From: Streptomyces globisporus
Lineage (GTDB): Bacteria > Actinomycetota > Actinomycetes > Streptomycetales > Streptomycetaceae
Assembly (NCBI GenBank): GCA_014649555.1
Contig: BMTG01000001.1
Coordinates: 496,001-560,000 of the forward strand
DNA: 64,000 bases
Direction: 5' to 3'
A program made the translations under genes and the position numbers. Positions 1 through 8,529 of this stretch are shown one piece after another. The notes below the pieces were generated by a model. It saw only the letters and a list, made by a program, of their open reading frames with translations. It did not search any database and was not told the DNA's origin. Numbering within the stretch: position 1 is the first letter of the stretch; each line of letters opens with the position of its first letter.

Positions 1-261
1 GGTCACCAGCCGGGCCAGCAGGCCGCGTTCGCCACTGCCGCGCAGGGTGCCGTCCTCGGGGGTCCACAGCGGTGCGGTGCGCACCCGGCTGACCTGGTAC
101 GGCAGTTGGACCCAGCCCTGGGCCTCCTGATGGGCGGAGCGGCTCAGCGCGAACAGGTCGAACTCGTGCTGCGGCAGCCCGCGCACCAGTCGGTCGCACC
201 AGAGTCTGGACTCACCGGTCGCATACGGATAACCACCGTCGGTGAGCAGTCCGATCCGCAC
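1..261 (-). CDS. DUF3492-type glycosyltransferase, N-terminal part (cut by window edge)
   Basis: Only the first 87 codons lie in the window; the rest runs off the left edge. Translation from the GTG at 261 begins VRIGLLTDGGYPYATGES and continues with LWCDRLVRGLP and FDLFALSRS. This is the typical opening of the DUF3492 domain that precedes a GT4 (PelF-like) glycosyltransferase domain in actinobacteria. Members are cytoplasmic glycosyltransferases acting in glycan or exopolysaccharide synthesis; no substrate can be assigned here. A purine-rich GGGGGTG stretch sits just upstream of the GTG. Family assignment comes from the N-terminus only. Confidence 0.72.
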   Translation of the reverse strand, partial: MRIGLLTDGGYPYATGESRLWCDRLVRGLPQHEFDLFALSRSAHQEAQGWVQLPYQVSRVRTAPLWTPEDGTLRGSGERGLLARLVT

Positions 262-340
262 GAGTACACCCCCGATCTCCCTTGTGGGCGGCCGCCGTTG
301 AACCGGCGACTCACAGCGGGACGACCGTATGCGGATACGC

Positions 341-376
341 CGGTGGCGCGACGGACGGTTGTCCGTCGCGCCACCG
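341..376. terminator. 16-bp stem, tetraloop hairpin
   Basis: A perfect 16-bp inverted repeat (341-356 with 361-376) closes a 4-nt loop, GGTT. It lies in the 233-bp gap between the DUF3152 gene and the glycosyltransferase, both on the minus strand, so it probably ends the DUF3152 transcript. There is no U-tract, as is usual in Streptomyces. Nothing else is evident in 262-494. Confidence 0.7.
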
Positions 377-494
377 AAAGGGGTGAACCGTCGTAACTTT
401 CCCGTGCCGGTCGCGTTCCGTCGCGATACGGCGGTCGGTTGTTACGGAGCGTCAGGCCCGGGCCAACTCCTGCCGGGTTGTCAGGCCTGGGAAA

Positions 495-1970
495 TCAACC
501 CTTGGGATGCACCCAGGGGTTGGGCTTGCACTTGATGCCTTCGAGTTCGAGGGTCTTGGTCTGCTGCTGCATGACCGGGGCCAGGGCGCCGGGCGTGCGG
601 CAGCTCACGTGGTTGTACCCGAGCCGGTGGCCGACCTCGTGGTTGATGAGCATCTGACGGTAGGGCAGCAGCTTGTCCGGGCCGAAGGTGGCTGCGCCCT
701 GCGCCCAGCGATAGGCGTTGATCATGACGCGGTCGGTCGACGCGGAGTCGCAGGAGACGTTGTCGACCGTGGTGTCCAGACCGGACTTGGCACACCAGTC
801 GCCGGTGGTCCCGGGGCTGGCGAGCGTGATCACGAAGTCCGGCTGCCCCGACGAGACGCGCTCGAAGGTCATCGCGCCGTTGTGCGCCCAGCTCCGGTCG
901 TCGTTGAGCGTCTTCTGCACGGCTTCGGCGAACAGCCCGGCGTCGAGGCCGAGTCCCTTCTCCACATCGATCCGGTAGCGGTGCTTCTGCCCCTTGCCGG
1001 GGGCCTTCGCCAGACCGGGCACCGCCTCGAACTCACCGGTCGCCTTCAGGTCGGCGGCGAGCGGATACGGCTGCGCCATCTTGGCCGCGTACGAGAGGGG
1101 CTTGACCTCGGGCTTCCGCGCGGGCTGCTCCGGGGTCGGGCGGGCGTCGGAGCGGGAGGCCTCGTCGCCGAGGCCCTGCCGCTCCACCTCGGCGGCGCGC
1201 GCGGCCGCGGCACGGCCGCCGGAGTCCTCGGCGACCTGTCCGGCCACCACGACCGCGAGCACGGTGGTCACCGCGGCGGCGGCGATCCCGGTGAACGTCC
1301 GCCCCTTGGAGCCCCGGGGCGCGGCCCGTTCGTCGGGCTCCGCGGCCTCGGTGTCCTCCGGGCCGTCCGGGCTCCCGGCCGACGGTGCGGACGCGGTCCC
1401 GGGGGCCTCGGCTTCGAAGGCCTCCAGGAACTCCTGGCGCGGGCCCGGCACCGGCGGTCCGGCGGGCTGCTGCTGTGCGGCCCGGCCGTCCGCGGCGCGC
1501 TGGGCCGCCCGCTGGGCGGAGACCTGACGGGCCACGGCCTGCTGCCGGGCGGCGGCGTCATCGGATCCGAAGGGGCCGGCGGACCCGCCCGGCCCACCGG
1601 GATGCGGCCGGGCATCGCCCGGACGGCCGTCCGGGCCGGGGTACTGGTGGGGGGCGCCGGGTGATGCGGGTGCGCCGGACCTGGGCCCCTGGCCGTGGCG
1701 GGGCTGCGGCCCGGTGCTCCAGCTGCCGCCCCAGCCGCCGCCCTTCTCATGCTGTTCGGGGTGGCCGCCGCGCACCTGCGGGGCGTCGGGCGGGAACGGG
1801 CCCTGCCCGTCACCGGTCAGCGGGGAGAAGAGGTTGCGCCCGTCCGCGGTCGGTGCGGATGCGGTCCGCCTGCGGCGACCGCTGCCGGACGCGGCGCGCT
1901 CGCCGCCCGGCTCCGCCGCTGTCGCGTCCGGGCGGATCGCCCCGGAGCCCTTTCGACTGTGTCGTCCCAC
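495..1970 (-). CDS. DUF3152 membrane-anchored metzincin-like protein
   Basis: 491 aa. Residues 1-220 are a low-complexity, Pro/Gly/Ala/Arg-rich cytoplasmic stretch. A single membrane segment follows at about 226-244, then an extracellular domain of the DUF3152 type. Near the C-terminus (about 444-454) is HEVGHRLGYNH, an exact HExxHxxGxxH metzincin zinc-binding motif, followed by a Met (PVMQQQ, about 466) placed like a Met-turn. The domain is often annotated as hypothetical, but the motif predicts a zinc peptidase or peptidase-derived domain on the outer face of the membrane. The hydrolase gene ends 8 bp upstream of the start, so the two probably form an operon. Confidence 0.85.
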   Translation of the reverse strand: MGRHSRKGSGAIRPDATAAEPGGERAASGSGRRRRTASAPTADGRNLFSPLTGDGQGPFPPDAPQVRGGHPEQHEKGGGWGGSWSTGPQPRHGQGPRSGAPASPGAPHQYPGPDGRPGDARPHPGGPGGSAGPFGSDDAAARQQAVARQVSAQRAAQRAADGRAAQQQPAGPPVPGPRQEFLEAFEAEAPGTASAPSAGSPDGPEDTEAAEPDERAAPRGSKGRTFTGIAAAAVTTVLAVVVAGQVAEDSGGRAAAARAAEVERQGLGDEASRSDARPTPEQPARKPEVKPLSYAAKMAQPYPLAADLKATGEFEAVPGLAKAPGKGQKHRYRIDVEKGLGLDAGLFAEAVQKTLNDDRSWAHNGAMTFERVSSGQPDFVITLASPGTTGDWCAKSGLDTTVDNVSCDSASTDRVMINAYRWAQGAATFGPDKLLPYRQMLINHEVGHRLGYNHVSCRTPGALAPVMQQQTKTLELEGIKCKPNPWVHPKG

Positions 1971-1978
1971 GCCCCGGA

Positions 1979-2944
1979 TCAGCTCCCGCCGCTATCGTCC
2001 AGCAGTTCCCGGAACGCCTGGGCGACCGCCTCCGGGTACTCCATCATCGCCACGTGCCCCGCGTCGGGCAGGGTCAGCAGCCTGGCGTCGCGGAAGGCCG
2101 CGGACGCCTTGCGTGCCATCCGGTACGAGACGAGCTGGTCCCGTCCGCCGTACACGAGCTGGGTCGGTGCGAGCACCCGCTCGGCCTGGCGCCACAGTCC
2201 GTGCTGGCCGCCCAGGGTGTACGCGTCGACGATGCCCCGGGCCGAACGCGTCATCGCGTCCCAGAAGTACGGCAGCTCCAGCCGACGCTCCATCTCGGCC
2301 ACCGCATGACGGAAGGCTTCCTCGGAGACCCGTGCCGGATCGCCGTAACAGAGTGCCATGACTCCACGCGTCCGCTGCTCCGCCGTCCAGCCCTTCGTGA
2401 GCCGGGCGAACAGGGAAGCGACCCCCGGCACCGCCAGCAGACCGGTCGGGACGGCCGGCCGCTGCACCCGCCACTCCGGCAGGGCGGGCGAGATCAGGGT
2501 GAGGGTGCGCACGAGATCGGGGCGGACGGCGGCGACCCGGGTGGCGACCGCGCCCCCCAGCGAATTGCCGAAAAGATGGACGGGGCCCCGCTCCTCCGCG
2601 TCCAGCAGCCGGATCACCGCACGGGCGTGTCCGGTCACCGAGTAATTGCCGTCGTCGGGCGGCGGCGAATCCCCGAATCCGGGCAGGTCGACGGCTTCTC
2701 CGTCGACCAGGTCGGACAGCAGCGGCATCAGCGCGGACCAGTTCTGCGACGAGCCGCCGAGCCCGTGCACGTACAGCGCGGGGGGCAGTCCGGTCCGGTC
2801 CCCCGGCCGGCAGCGGATGTTCAGACCGATCCCCGGCAGGGACACGGAGCGCAGCCGTTCGCCGTCGGCGACCCGGACGGCACTGACCGTGGGGGCCACC
2901 GCTGCGGCGGCGGCCTGCATACCCGGCAGTTCGGTCGAAGACAT
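1979..2944 (-). CDS. alpha/beta-fold hydrolase
   Basis: 321 aa. The fold is recognisable from the oxyanion-side YVHGLGGSSQNW, the nucleophile elbow GNSLGGA (Ser), the acid strand YGGRDQLV (Asp) and a late DAGHVAMM (His), so a complete Ser-Asp-His triad is visible. Length fits alpha/beta hydrolase family 1; the substrate cannot be predicted. The ATG at 2944 is preceded, 6 nt away, by TAACAT (2951-2956 on the plus strand as ATGTTA), a Streptomyces -10 position that implies a leaderless mRNA. It is the first gene of a likely two-gene operon with the DUF3152 gene. Confidence 0.85.
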   Translation of the reverse strand: MSSTELPGMQAAAAAVAPTVSAVRVADGERLRSVSLPGIGLNIRCRPGDRTGLPPALYVHGLGGSSQNWSALMPLLSDLVDGEAVDLPGFGDSPPPDDGNYSVTGHARAVIRLLDAEERGPVHLFGNSLGGAVATRVAAVRPDLVRTLTLISPALPEWRVQRPAVPTGLLAVPGVASLFARLTKGWTAEQRTRGVMALCYGDPARVSEEAFRHAVAEMERRLELPYFWDAMTRSARGIVDAYTLGGQHGLWRQAERVLAPTQLVYGGRDQLVSYRMARKASAAFRDARLLTLPDAGHVAMMEYPEAVAQAFRELLDDSGGS

Positions 2945-2950
2945 GCGCCA

Positions 2951-2956
2951 ATGTTA
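2951..2956 (-). promoter_or_regulatory. -10 element of leaderless hydrolase transcript
   Basis: TAACAT on the minus strand, 6 nt before the ATG of the hydrolase. This matches TANNNT -10 hexamers that place transcription start at the start codon; no Shine-Dalgarno sequence is present. Confidence 0.45.
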
Positions 2957-3063
2957 CGAGACGATCACGCACTGATTCATGTGTTCGCCGTCACAGGGCC
3001 ACATCGCGGGGTGGACGGGTAGCTCCTAGGCTTCATGGGGAACGACAGGAAGGGAGCTACCAC

Positions 3064-3279
3064 ATGACGGTCGACCCGAGCGACCCGGACACCCTCGAGA
3101 GCGCGGAGCCGGACGAGCCGGGGCCGGAGGCCCCGGAGGCGGATGCCGCCGAGCAGCGCGCGGACGTCCGGCCGGAGCACGACGAGCCGGCGGAGAGCGT
3201 CGACCCGGCCGCCGCCAACGAGGCCGACGTCGCGGAACAGCGCAGGGTGATTCCCCTCGACGAGGACGATTACCGCTGA
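3064..3279 (+). CDS. small acidic conserved hypothetical protein
   Basis: 71 aa, extremely acidic (about one third Asp/Glu) with no hydrophobic segment, Cys or aromatic core, so probably disordered and cytoplasmic. The C-terminus RRVIPLDEDDYR is the part that looks most conserved in Streptomyces proteins I recall. AAGGGAG lies 7 nt before the ATG, a good ribosome binding site, and TAGGCT (3026-3031) could be its -10 box. Function unknown. It stands alone between the divergent hydrolase and the TetR gene. Confidence 0.7.
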   Translation: MTVDPSDPDTLESAEPDEPGPEAPEADAAEQRADVRPEHDEPAESVDPAAANEADVAEQRRVIPLDEDDYR

Positions 3280-3447
3280 ATCGCCCCGGTTTTACTCACG
3301 ACCGCAAAGAACTGTGACTTCCACAGCCGTCCGGTCCATGAAATTCTGCGTCCGCGCCGCGCACACCCGGGTTACCCAAAAGTACGATGGCTGTACGGCG
3401 CAGCGTGCACGGACCGGCTGTGCTGGAACACATATTTGGGAGGCGGC

Positions 3448-4089
3448 GTGACAGCCATCGAGCAGACAGAGGCGGCGCGCCCGCGGGGCACCCGCCTGCC
3501 CCGCCGCGCCCGACGCAATCAGCTGCTGGGCGCCGCGCAGGAGGTCTTCGTCGCGCAGGGCTACCACTCCGCCGCGATGGACGACATCGCCGAGCGGGCC
3601 GGGGTCAGCAAGCCGGTGCTCTACCAGCACTTCCCCGGGAAGCTGGAGCTCTATCTGGCTCTGCTCGACCAGCACTGCGAGTCGCTGCTCCAGGCCGTCC
3701 GCACGGCGCTGGCCTCGACGACGGACAACAAGCTGCGCGTCGAGGCGACGATGGACGCGTACTTCGCGTACGTGGAGGACGAGGGCGGCGCGTTCCGCCT
3801 GGTCTTCGAGTCCGACCTGACCAACGAGCCCGCCGTGCGCGAGCGGGTGGACCGGGTGTCCCTCCAGTGCGCCGAGGCCATCTCGGATGTGATCGCCGGG
3901 GACACGGGCCTGTCCAAGGACGAGTCCATGCTGCTGGCGGTCGGGCTCGGCGGCGTCTCCCAGGTGGTGGCCCGCTACTGGCTCTCCAGCCGGTCCGCCA
4001 TCCCCCGCGACACGGCCGTGCAGCTCCTCACCTCGCTGGCCTGGCGGGGTATCGCGGGCTTCCCGCTGCACGGTGTCGAGCAGCACTGA
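3448..4089 (+). CDS. TetR/AcrR family transcriptional regulator
   Basis: 213 aa. The N-terminal helix-turn-helix is clear: RRNQLLGAAQEVF, then AMDDIAERAGVSKPVLYQHF (residues about 40-60), the TetR recognition helix signature. The rest is an alpha-helical ligand-binding/dimerisation domain. I chose the GTG at 3448 because GGGAGG lies 4 nt upstream; a TTG four codons earlier has no ribosome binding site. It probably acts as a dimeric repressor responding to an unknown ligand. Targets are not evident: neighbours are the acidic small protein upstream and DUF3107 downstream. Confidence 0.9.
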   Translation: MTAIEQTEAARPRGTRLPRRARRNQLLGAAQEVFVAQGYHSAAMDDIAERAGVSKPVLYQHFPGKLELYLALLDQHCESLLQAVRTALASTTDNKLRVEATMDAYFAYVEDEGGAFRLVFESDLTNEPAVRERVDRVSLQCAEAISDVIAGDTGLSKDESMLLAVGLGGVSQVVARYWLSSRSAIPRDTAVQLLTSLAWRGIAGFPLHGVEQH

Positions 4090-4229
4090 CCCCTCCATGC
4101 CGGGACGCCTGACACCGTGTTCGCTGCGGGCGTTGCCGGTCGGGCCCTGAGCGCCGCTTCCGCCGGGCTAATGTGGCTGCGTACGGCGCGGTTCGCCGCG
4201 CAGGGACTGACCGTCGGAGGGACATAGCC

Positions 4230-4457
4230 GTGGAGGTCAAGATCGGGGTGCAGCACACGCCCCGCGAGATCGTTCTGGAGAGCGGGCTTTCCGCCGAGGA
4301 CGTCGAGAGCGCGGTCGCCGCGGCACTGGGCGGCAAGGCGGAGCTGCTCAGCCTCACGGACGACAAGGGCCGCAAGGTCCTCGTGCCGGCCGACCGGATC
4401 GCGTATGTGGAGATCGGTGAGCCGACCACCCGGCGGGTGGGGTTCGGGGCGCTGTAG
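4230..4457 (+). CDS. DUF3107 family protein
   Basis: 75 aa, starting VEVKIGVQHTPREIVLES and ending PTTRRVGFGAL, which is diagnostic of DUF3107, a small actinobacterial family of unknown function. The GTG at 4230 has a GGAGGG ribosome binding site; an upstream in-frame start at 4173 lacks one. The protein is soluble with a predicted mixed alpha/beta fold (GLSAEDVESAVAAAL helix, KVLVPADRIAYVEIG strand). A very strong terminator follows directly. Confidence 0.85.
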   Translation: MEVKIGVQHTPREIVLESGLSAEDVESAVAAALGGKAELLSLTDDKGRKVLVPADRIAYVEIGEPTTRRVGFGAL

Positions 4458-4474
4458 TCCACGGACGCGTTGAT

Positions 4475-4519
4475 CACAGGAGCGGCCCGGCGGGATCTTC
4501 CCGCCGGGCCGCTCCTGTG
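4475..4519 (+). terminator. 20-bp stem-loop terminator after DUF3107
   Basis: A perfect 20-bp inverted repeat with 5-nt loop ATCTT, centred about 40 bp after the DUF3107 stop codon; very GC-rich stem. Confidence 0.85.
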
Positions 4520-4660
4520 TCGGGTGCCGGGGGGGGGACCGCTCCTCCCGTTCCCGTACGGGTCGGAAGGGGCCGTCGGAGGGTTGCTCGCCGCGACCGG
4601 GGGGTAGTACCGCCTACGACCGATTTGCCCGCCCCGCACACCCCCGCGAGGTGATCTTCT

Positions 4661-4933
4661 GTGATCTGGGAATCCTTCGGCGCCGCCGTGCTCGGACTGG
4701 CCCTGTCCTGGGTTGCGCTCCGATCACTGGCCGCCCGCCTGCCGGCCGGCCGTGCGGTTTATCTCACCGGCACGCTGGGCGCCCTGTTCGGCGCGTATCT
4801 GACGCATGCCGCGCTGGGTCCCGGCCATGTCCTGGCGACGCTGATCGGAGCCGTGTCGGTCGGAGCGGTGACGCTCTCGCTCCTGATCCGACCACGCGGC
4901 CGCCGCCTCACCCGGTCGGCGGCGGCCCAGTAG
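4661..4933 (+). CDS. small integral membrane protein
   Basis: 90 aa with about three hydrophobic segments (about 5-22, 35-53, 57-76) and a basic C-terminal tail (RPRGRRLTR). The GTG at 4661 is preceded by GAGGTGAT at good spacing. No enzymatic motif. Conserved-hypothetical membrane protein; topology is inferred from hydrophobicity only. It converges on the ferritin-like gene with a 14-bp gap. Confidence 0.65.
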   Translation: MIWESFGAAVLGLALSWVALRSLAARLPAGRAVYLTGTLGALFGAYLTHAALGPGHVLATLIGAVSVGAVTLSLLIRPRGRRLTRSAAAQ

Positions 4934-4947
4934 CCCTGCCCGCGGCG

Positions 4948-5694
4948 TTACGCGGCCAGGCCGAGAGCGGCCATCCGCTTGGTGTGGGCCTCCGTGATCC
5001 GGGAGAACATCCGGCCCACCTCGGCCAGGTCGAAGCCGTCCGCGACGCCGCCCACCAGCATCGTCGAGAGGGCGTCGCGGTCGGCGACCACCCGCTGGGC
5101 CTGCGAGAGGGCCTCGCCCATCAGCCGGCGGGCCCAGAGCGCGAGCCGCCCGCCGAGCCGCGGTTCGGCCTCGATGGCGGCGCGCACCTTCTCCACCGCG
5201 AAGTTCCCGTGGCCGGTGTCGTCGAGCACGGACAGCACGAGGGACCGGGTGTCGGTGTCGAGCCGGGCCGCGACCTCGCGGTAGAAGTCGCTCGCGATCG
5301 AGTCGCCGACGTACGCCTTGACCAGGCCCTCCAGCCAGTCGGAGGGGGCAGTCTGGCGGTGGAAGTCGTCGAGCGCCTTGGCGAACGGCTCCATCGCGGC
5401 GGTCGGCTCCTCGTCGACCGCGGTGAGCCGCTCGGTCAGCTGCTCGAAGTGGTGGAACTCGGCGGCGGCCATCTTCGCCAGCTCCGCCTTGTCCCCGAGG
5501 GTCGGCGCGAGCTTCGCGTCGTCGGCGAGCCGCTCGAAGGCCGCCAGCTCTCCGTAGGCGAGGGCGCCGAGCAGGTCCACGACCGCGGCGCGGTACTGCG
5601 GGTCGGCGGCCGCGGTGGCCCAGTCCTGGGTGGCGATCCCGGTGGCTCCGGAAGAGTCGGCGGGGGTGTCGGTGGCGTGGTCTGGCGTCTCCAT
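4948..5694 (-). CDS. ferritin-like domain protein (tRNA hydroxylase-like fold)
   Basis: About 248 aa from the ATG at 5694. A four-helix ferritin-like core carries candidate diiron ligands in AYGELAAFERL (Glu), EFHHFEQL (Glu-x-x-His type) and later DSIASDFYREV and DTGHGNFAVEK. The family is annotated ferritin-like fold-containing protein, distantly like MiaE tRNA hydroxylases; the substrate in Streptomyces is unknown. Upstream in-frame codons extend to 5784, but homologues begin near METPDHATD. A GGAGGG lies 15 nt from this ATG, further than ideal, so the start is uncertain; an ATG at 5754 preceded by GGA is the alternative. Confidence 0.78.
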   Translation of the reverse strand: METPDHATDTPADSSGATGIATQDWATAAADPQYRAAVVDLLGALAYGELAAFERLADDAKLAPTLGDKAELAKMAAAEFHHFEQLTERLTAVDEEPTAAMEPFAKALDDFHRQTAPSDWLEGLVKAYVGDSIASDFYREVAARLDTDTRSLVLSVLDDTGHGNFAVEKVRAAIEAEPRLGGRLALWARRLMGEALSQAQRVVADRDALSTMLVGGVADGFDLAEVGRMFSRITEAHTKRMAALGLAA

Positions 5695-6008
5695 GAAACG
5701 GAACGATAGCCCTCCCTGCGGAGGGCGGAAGGGCTGGTCAGCCGGGGCCGCCATACCGTTCCGATGAATTCGTCCAACACACATGCGCGAATCCGGGGTA
5801 CAGTGGTATTGCGCTTACTGAGCACTGTGCTGTGCCAGAGGCGCACCCTTGAATGAGGATGCCCGGTCGGAGGCCCGATCGGCTCCGACCCGACAGCCCT
5901 CCACGCGGTGCGTACGACACGTACGACTGCAGATGAGGGGCCCCCTCAGCGGCACGAGCGCTCGAGCGACGGCAGTGGTCCCGCGCCACCCGGCCCCACC
6001 ACGGCCGG
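5695..6008 (+). promoter_or_regulatory. long upstream region of the DEAD-box helicase
   Basis: A 314-bp stretch without a supported gene. It holds a possible -10 (TACAGT, 5799-5804), a repeated palindrome CGTACG-ACA-CGTACG (5911-5925) and a G/C palindrome at 5934-5948. A leader of this size fits RNA-helicase genes that are often post-transcriptionally controlled, but no known RNA motif is recognisable. Confidence 0.35.
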
Positions 6009-8396
6009 ATGACCAACCCGGCACGGTACGACCCCCAGCGTTCGCCTCGGACCGCGTCTCACAGAAGAGGCAGCACCCTGACTACGTTCCGCGACCTCGG
6101 CATTTTCCCCGAGACGGCCGAAGCCCTTGAGGCAGTCGGCATCATGTCCCCCTTCCCCATCCAGGAGCTGACGCTCCCCGTAGCCCTCTCCGGCTCCGAC
6201 GTCATCGGCCAGGCCAAGACCGGCACCGGAAAGACGCTCGGCTTCGGTCTCCCGCTCCTGGAGCGCGTGACCGTCCCCGCCGACGTCGAGGCCGGGCGGG
6301 CCAAGCCCGAGCAGCTGACCGACGCGCCGCAGGCGCTCGTCGTCGTCCCCACCCGCGAGCTGTGCCAGCAGGTCACCAACGACCTGCTCACGGCCGGCAA
6401 GGTCCGTAACGTCCGCGTTCTCGCGATCTACGGCGGCCGGGCGTACGAGCCCCAGGTCGAGGCCCTCAAGAAGGGCGTCGACGTGATCGTCGGCACCCCG
6501 GGCCGTCTCCTGGACCTGGCGGGCCAGCGCAAGCTCGACCTCTCCCACATCCGCGGGCTCGTCCTCGACGAGGCCGACGAGATGCTGGACCTGGGCTTCC
6601 TGCCCGACGTCGAGCGCATCATCACGATGCTGCCGGCCAAGCGCCAGACGATGCTGTTCTCGGCCACCATGCCCGGTGCCGTCATCAGCCTCGCCCGCCG
6701 CTACATGTCGCAGCCGACCCACATCAACGCCACGTCGCCCGACGACGAGGGCACGACCGTGAAGAACACGGTCCAGCACGTCTACCGCGCCCACAACATG
6801 GACAAGCCGGAGATGCTCGCGCGCATCCTCCAGGCCGAGGGCCGCGGCCTGGCGATGATCTTCTGCCGGACGAAGCGCACGGCCGCAGACATCGCCGAGC
6901 AGCTGGAGAAGCGCGGTTTCGCCTCCGGCGCGGTCCACGGCGACCTCGGCCAGGGCGCCCGCGAGCAGGCGCTGCGCGCCTTCCGCAACGGCAAGGTCGA
7001 CGTCCTGGTCTGCACCGACGTCGCCGCGCGCGGTATCGACGTCGAGGGTGTGACCCACGTCGTCAACTACCAGTCGCCGGAGGACGAGAAGACCTACCTC
7101 CACCGCATCGGCCGCACCGGCCGGGCGGGCGCCAAGGGCATCGCGATCACGCTGGTCGACTGGGACGACATCCCGCGCTGGCAGCTGATCAACAAGGCCC
7201 TGGACCTGAAGTTCCCGGACCCGCCGGAGACGTACTCCACCTCTCCGCACCTGTTCGAGGAGCTGGGCATCCCGGCGGGCACCAAGGGTGTGCTGCCCCG
7301 CGCCGACCGGACCCGTGCCGGTCTGCGCGCGGAGGAGGTCGAGGACCTCGGCGAGACCGGCGGCCGCGGCCGCAAGGCCGCCGCTCCGGCCCCCGCCCGT
7401 GAGGAGCGCGAGCCGCGCACCCGTACGCCGCGTCAGCGCCGCCGCACCCGTGGCGGAGCCACGGCGGAGGCGGGCGCCGCGACGGTGCCCGCGCCCGCCA
7501 AGGAGCCCGCCCCGGTCGCCCCCGCCGGTGACGAGGCCGCCGAGGCTGCCGAGGCCCCGCGTACACCGCGCCGTCGCCGCCGTACGCGGGTCAGCGCCCC
7601 CGAGGCCGTCGCCGAGGCGGCCGTGGCGGTCGCCGAGGCCCCGGCGGTTCCCGCCCCGGTGGCCGAGGCCGCGCCCGTGGCCGAGCCGGTGGCGGAGACC
7701 AAGCCGCGCCGTCGTCGCAGCCGCGCCGCGGCGAAGCCGGTGGCCGAGGAGACGGCCGCACCCGTCGCCGCGGCTCCGGCCGACCCGGCCCCGGTCGAGT
7801 TCCAGACGGTGGCCGTCGCGGCGGGTGTGATCGAGCCGGTCGCCGAGCCGAAGACCGTCCGGCCGCGCCGTCGCACCCGGGTCGTGAAGCCGGCCGACGA
7901 GGTCGACTTCCAGATCGCCCCGGCCGCCGAGCCGGAGCCCGAGGCCAAGACGCGCCGCCGCCCGGCCCGCGCCACGAAGCCGAAGACGGAGTCGAAGGCG
8001 AAGGCCGAGCCCAAGGCCGCCAAGGCCGAGCCCAAGGCCACCGAGTCCGCGCCGGCCGCCGAGCCGAAGGCCCGGGCGACCAGGGCGACGAAGTCCCGCG
8101 CGAAGGCGGAGACGGCGGAGCCCGCGGAGAAGAAGGCCACGGCGAAGGCGGCCAAGGCCGCGTCGAAGGCCGTCGCCGCCGAGCAGTCCGCCGTCGAGGT
8201 TCCGGCCGACGGGGCGGAGGCCAAGCCGCGCCGCCGCCGCGCCACCCGCAGCGTCACCTCGACCGCGACGCAGGAGGCCGCCGTGGTCTCCGCCGCCGAG
8301 GCCGTGGTGAGCGAGGCCGCCGCCGAGCCGAAGCCGCGTCGCCGCCGGGCCACCCGCCCTGCGGGTGCCGCATCGGTCACGGCGACCGAGAGCTGA
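6009..8396 (+). CDS. DEAD-box ATP-dependent RNA helicase with long basic C-terminal tail
   Basis: Full helicase core: Q motif (FPIQ), Walker A AKTGTGKT, PTRELC, GTPGR, DEAD (VLDEADEMLD), SAT, then the second RecA domain with ARGIDVEGV and HRIGRTGRAG. The core ends near residue 430. The remaining ~360 residues are Ala/Glu/Lys/Arg-rich and carry about seven spaced basic clusters of the form PRRRRxTR, a likely disordered RNA-binding tail. The protein should unwind structured RNA (mRNA decay, ribosome assembly, cold adaptation). The ATG at 6009 lacks a ribosome binding site. An AGAAGAGG at 6063-6070 is ideally placed for the in-frame CTG at 6078 (residue 24), just before TTFRDLGIF, so the real start may be CTG. 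Confidence 0.93.
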   Translation: MTNPARYDPQRSPRTASHRRGSTLTTFRDLGIFPETAEALEAVGIMSPFPIQELTLPVALSGSDVIGQAKTGTGKTLGFGLPLLERVTVPADVEAGRAKPEQLTDAPQALVVVPTRELCQQVTNDLLTAGKVRNVRVLAIYGGRAYEPQVEALKKGVDVIVGTPGRLLDLAGQRKLDLSHIRGLVLDEADEMLDLGFLPDVERIITMLPAKRQTMLFSATMPGAVISLARRYMSQPTHINATSPDDEGTTVKNTVQHVYRAHNMDKPEMLARILQAEGRGLAMIFCRTKRTAADIAEQLEKRGFASGAVHGDLGQGAREQALRAFRNGKVDVLVCTDVAARGIDVEGVTHVVNYQSPEDEKTYLHRIGRTGRAGAKGIAITLVDWDDIPRWQLINKALDLKFPDPPETYSTSPHLFEELGIPAGTKGVLPRADRTRAGLRAEEVEDLGETGGRGRKAAAPAPAREEREPRTRTPRQRRRTRGGATAEAGAATVPAPAKEPAPVAPAGDEAAEAAEAPRTPRRRRRTRVSAPEAVAEAAVAVAEAPAVPAPVAEAAPVAEPVAETKPRRRRSRAAAKPVAEETAAPVAAAPADPAPVEFQTVAVAAGVIEPVAEPKTVRPRRRTRVVKPADEVDFQIAPAAEPEPEAKTRRRPARATKPKTESKAKAEPKAAKAEPKATESAPAAEPKARATRATKSRAKAETAEPAEKKATAKAAKAASKAVAAEQSAVEVPADGAEAKPRRRRATRSVTSTATQEAAVVSAAEAVVSEAAAEPKPRRRRATRPAGAASVTATES

Positions 8397-8428
8397 CGCT
8401 TCCGGCGACACCGCACGACCGGCACGAC

Positions 8429-8469
8429 AACGGCCCCGGCCCCCGCACCGCGCGGGGGCCGGGGCCGTT
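8429..8469 (+). terminator. 18-bp GC stem terminator after helicase
   Basis: Perfect 18-bp inverted repeat with loop ACCGC, 33 bp after the helicase stop codon. Confidence 0.88.
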
Positions 8470-8529
8470 CGTCGTCCGGAAGGCCGCCCGGTGGCGGCGG
8501 GCCCGGGGTGGCGGGGATAGCCTCGCCGT

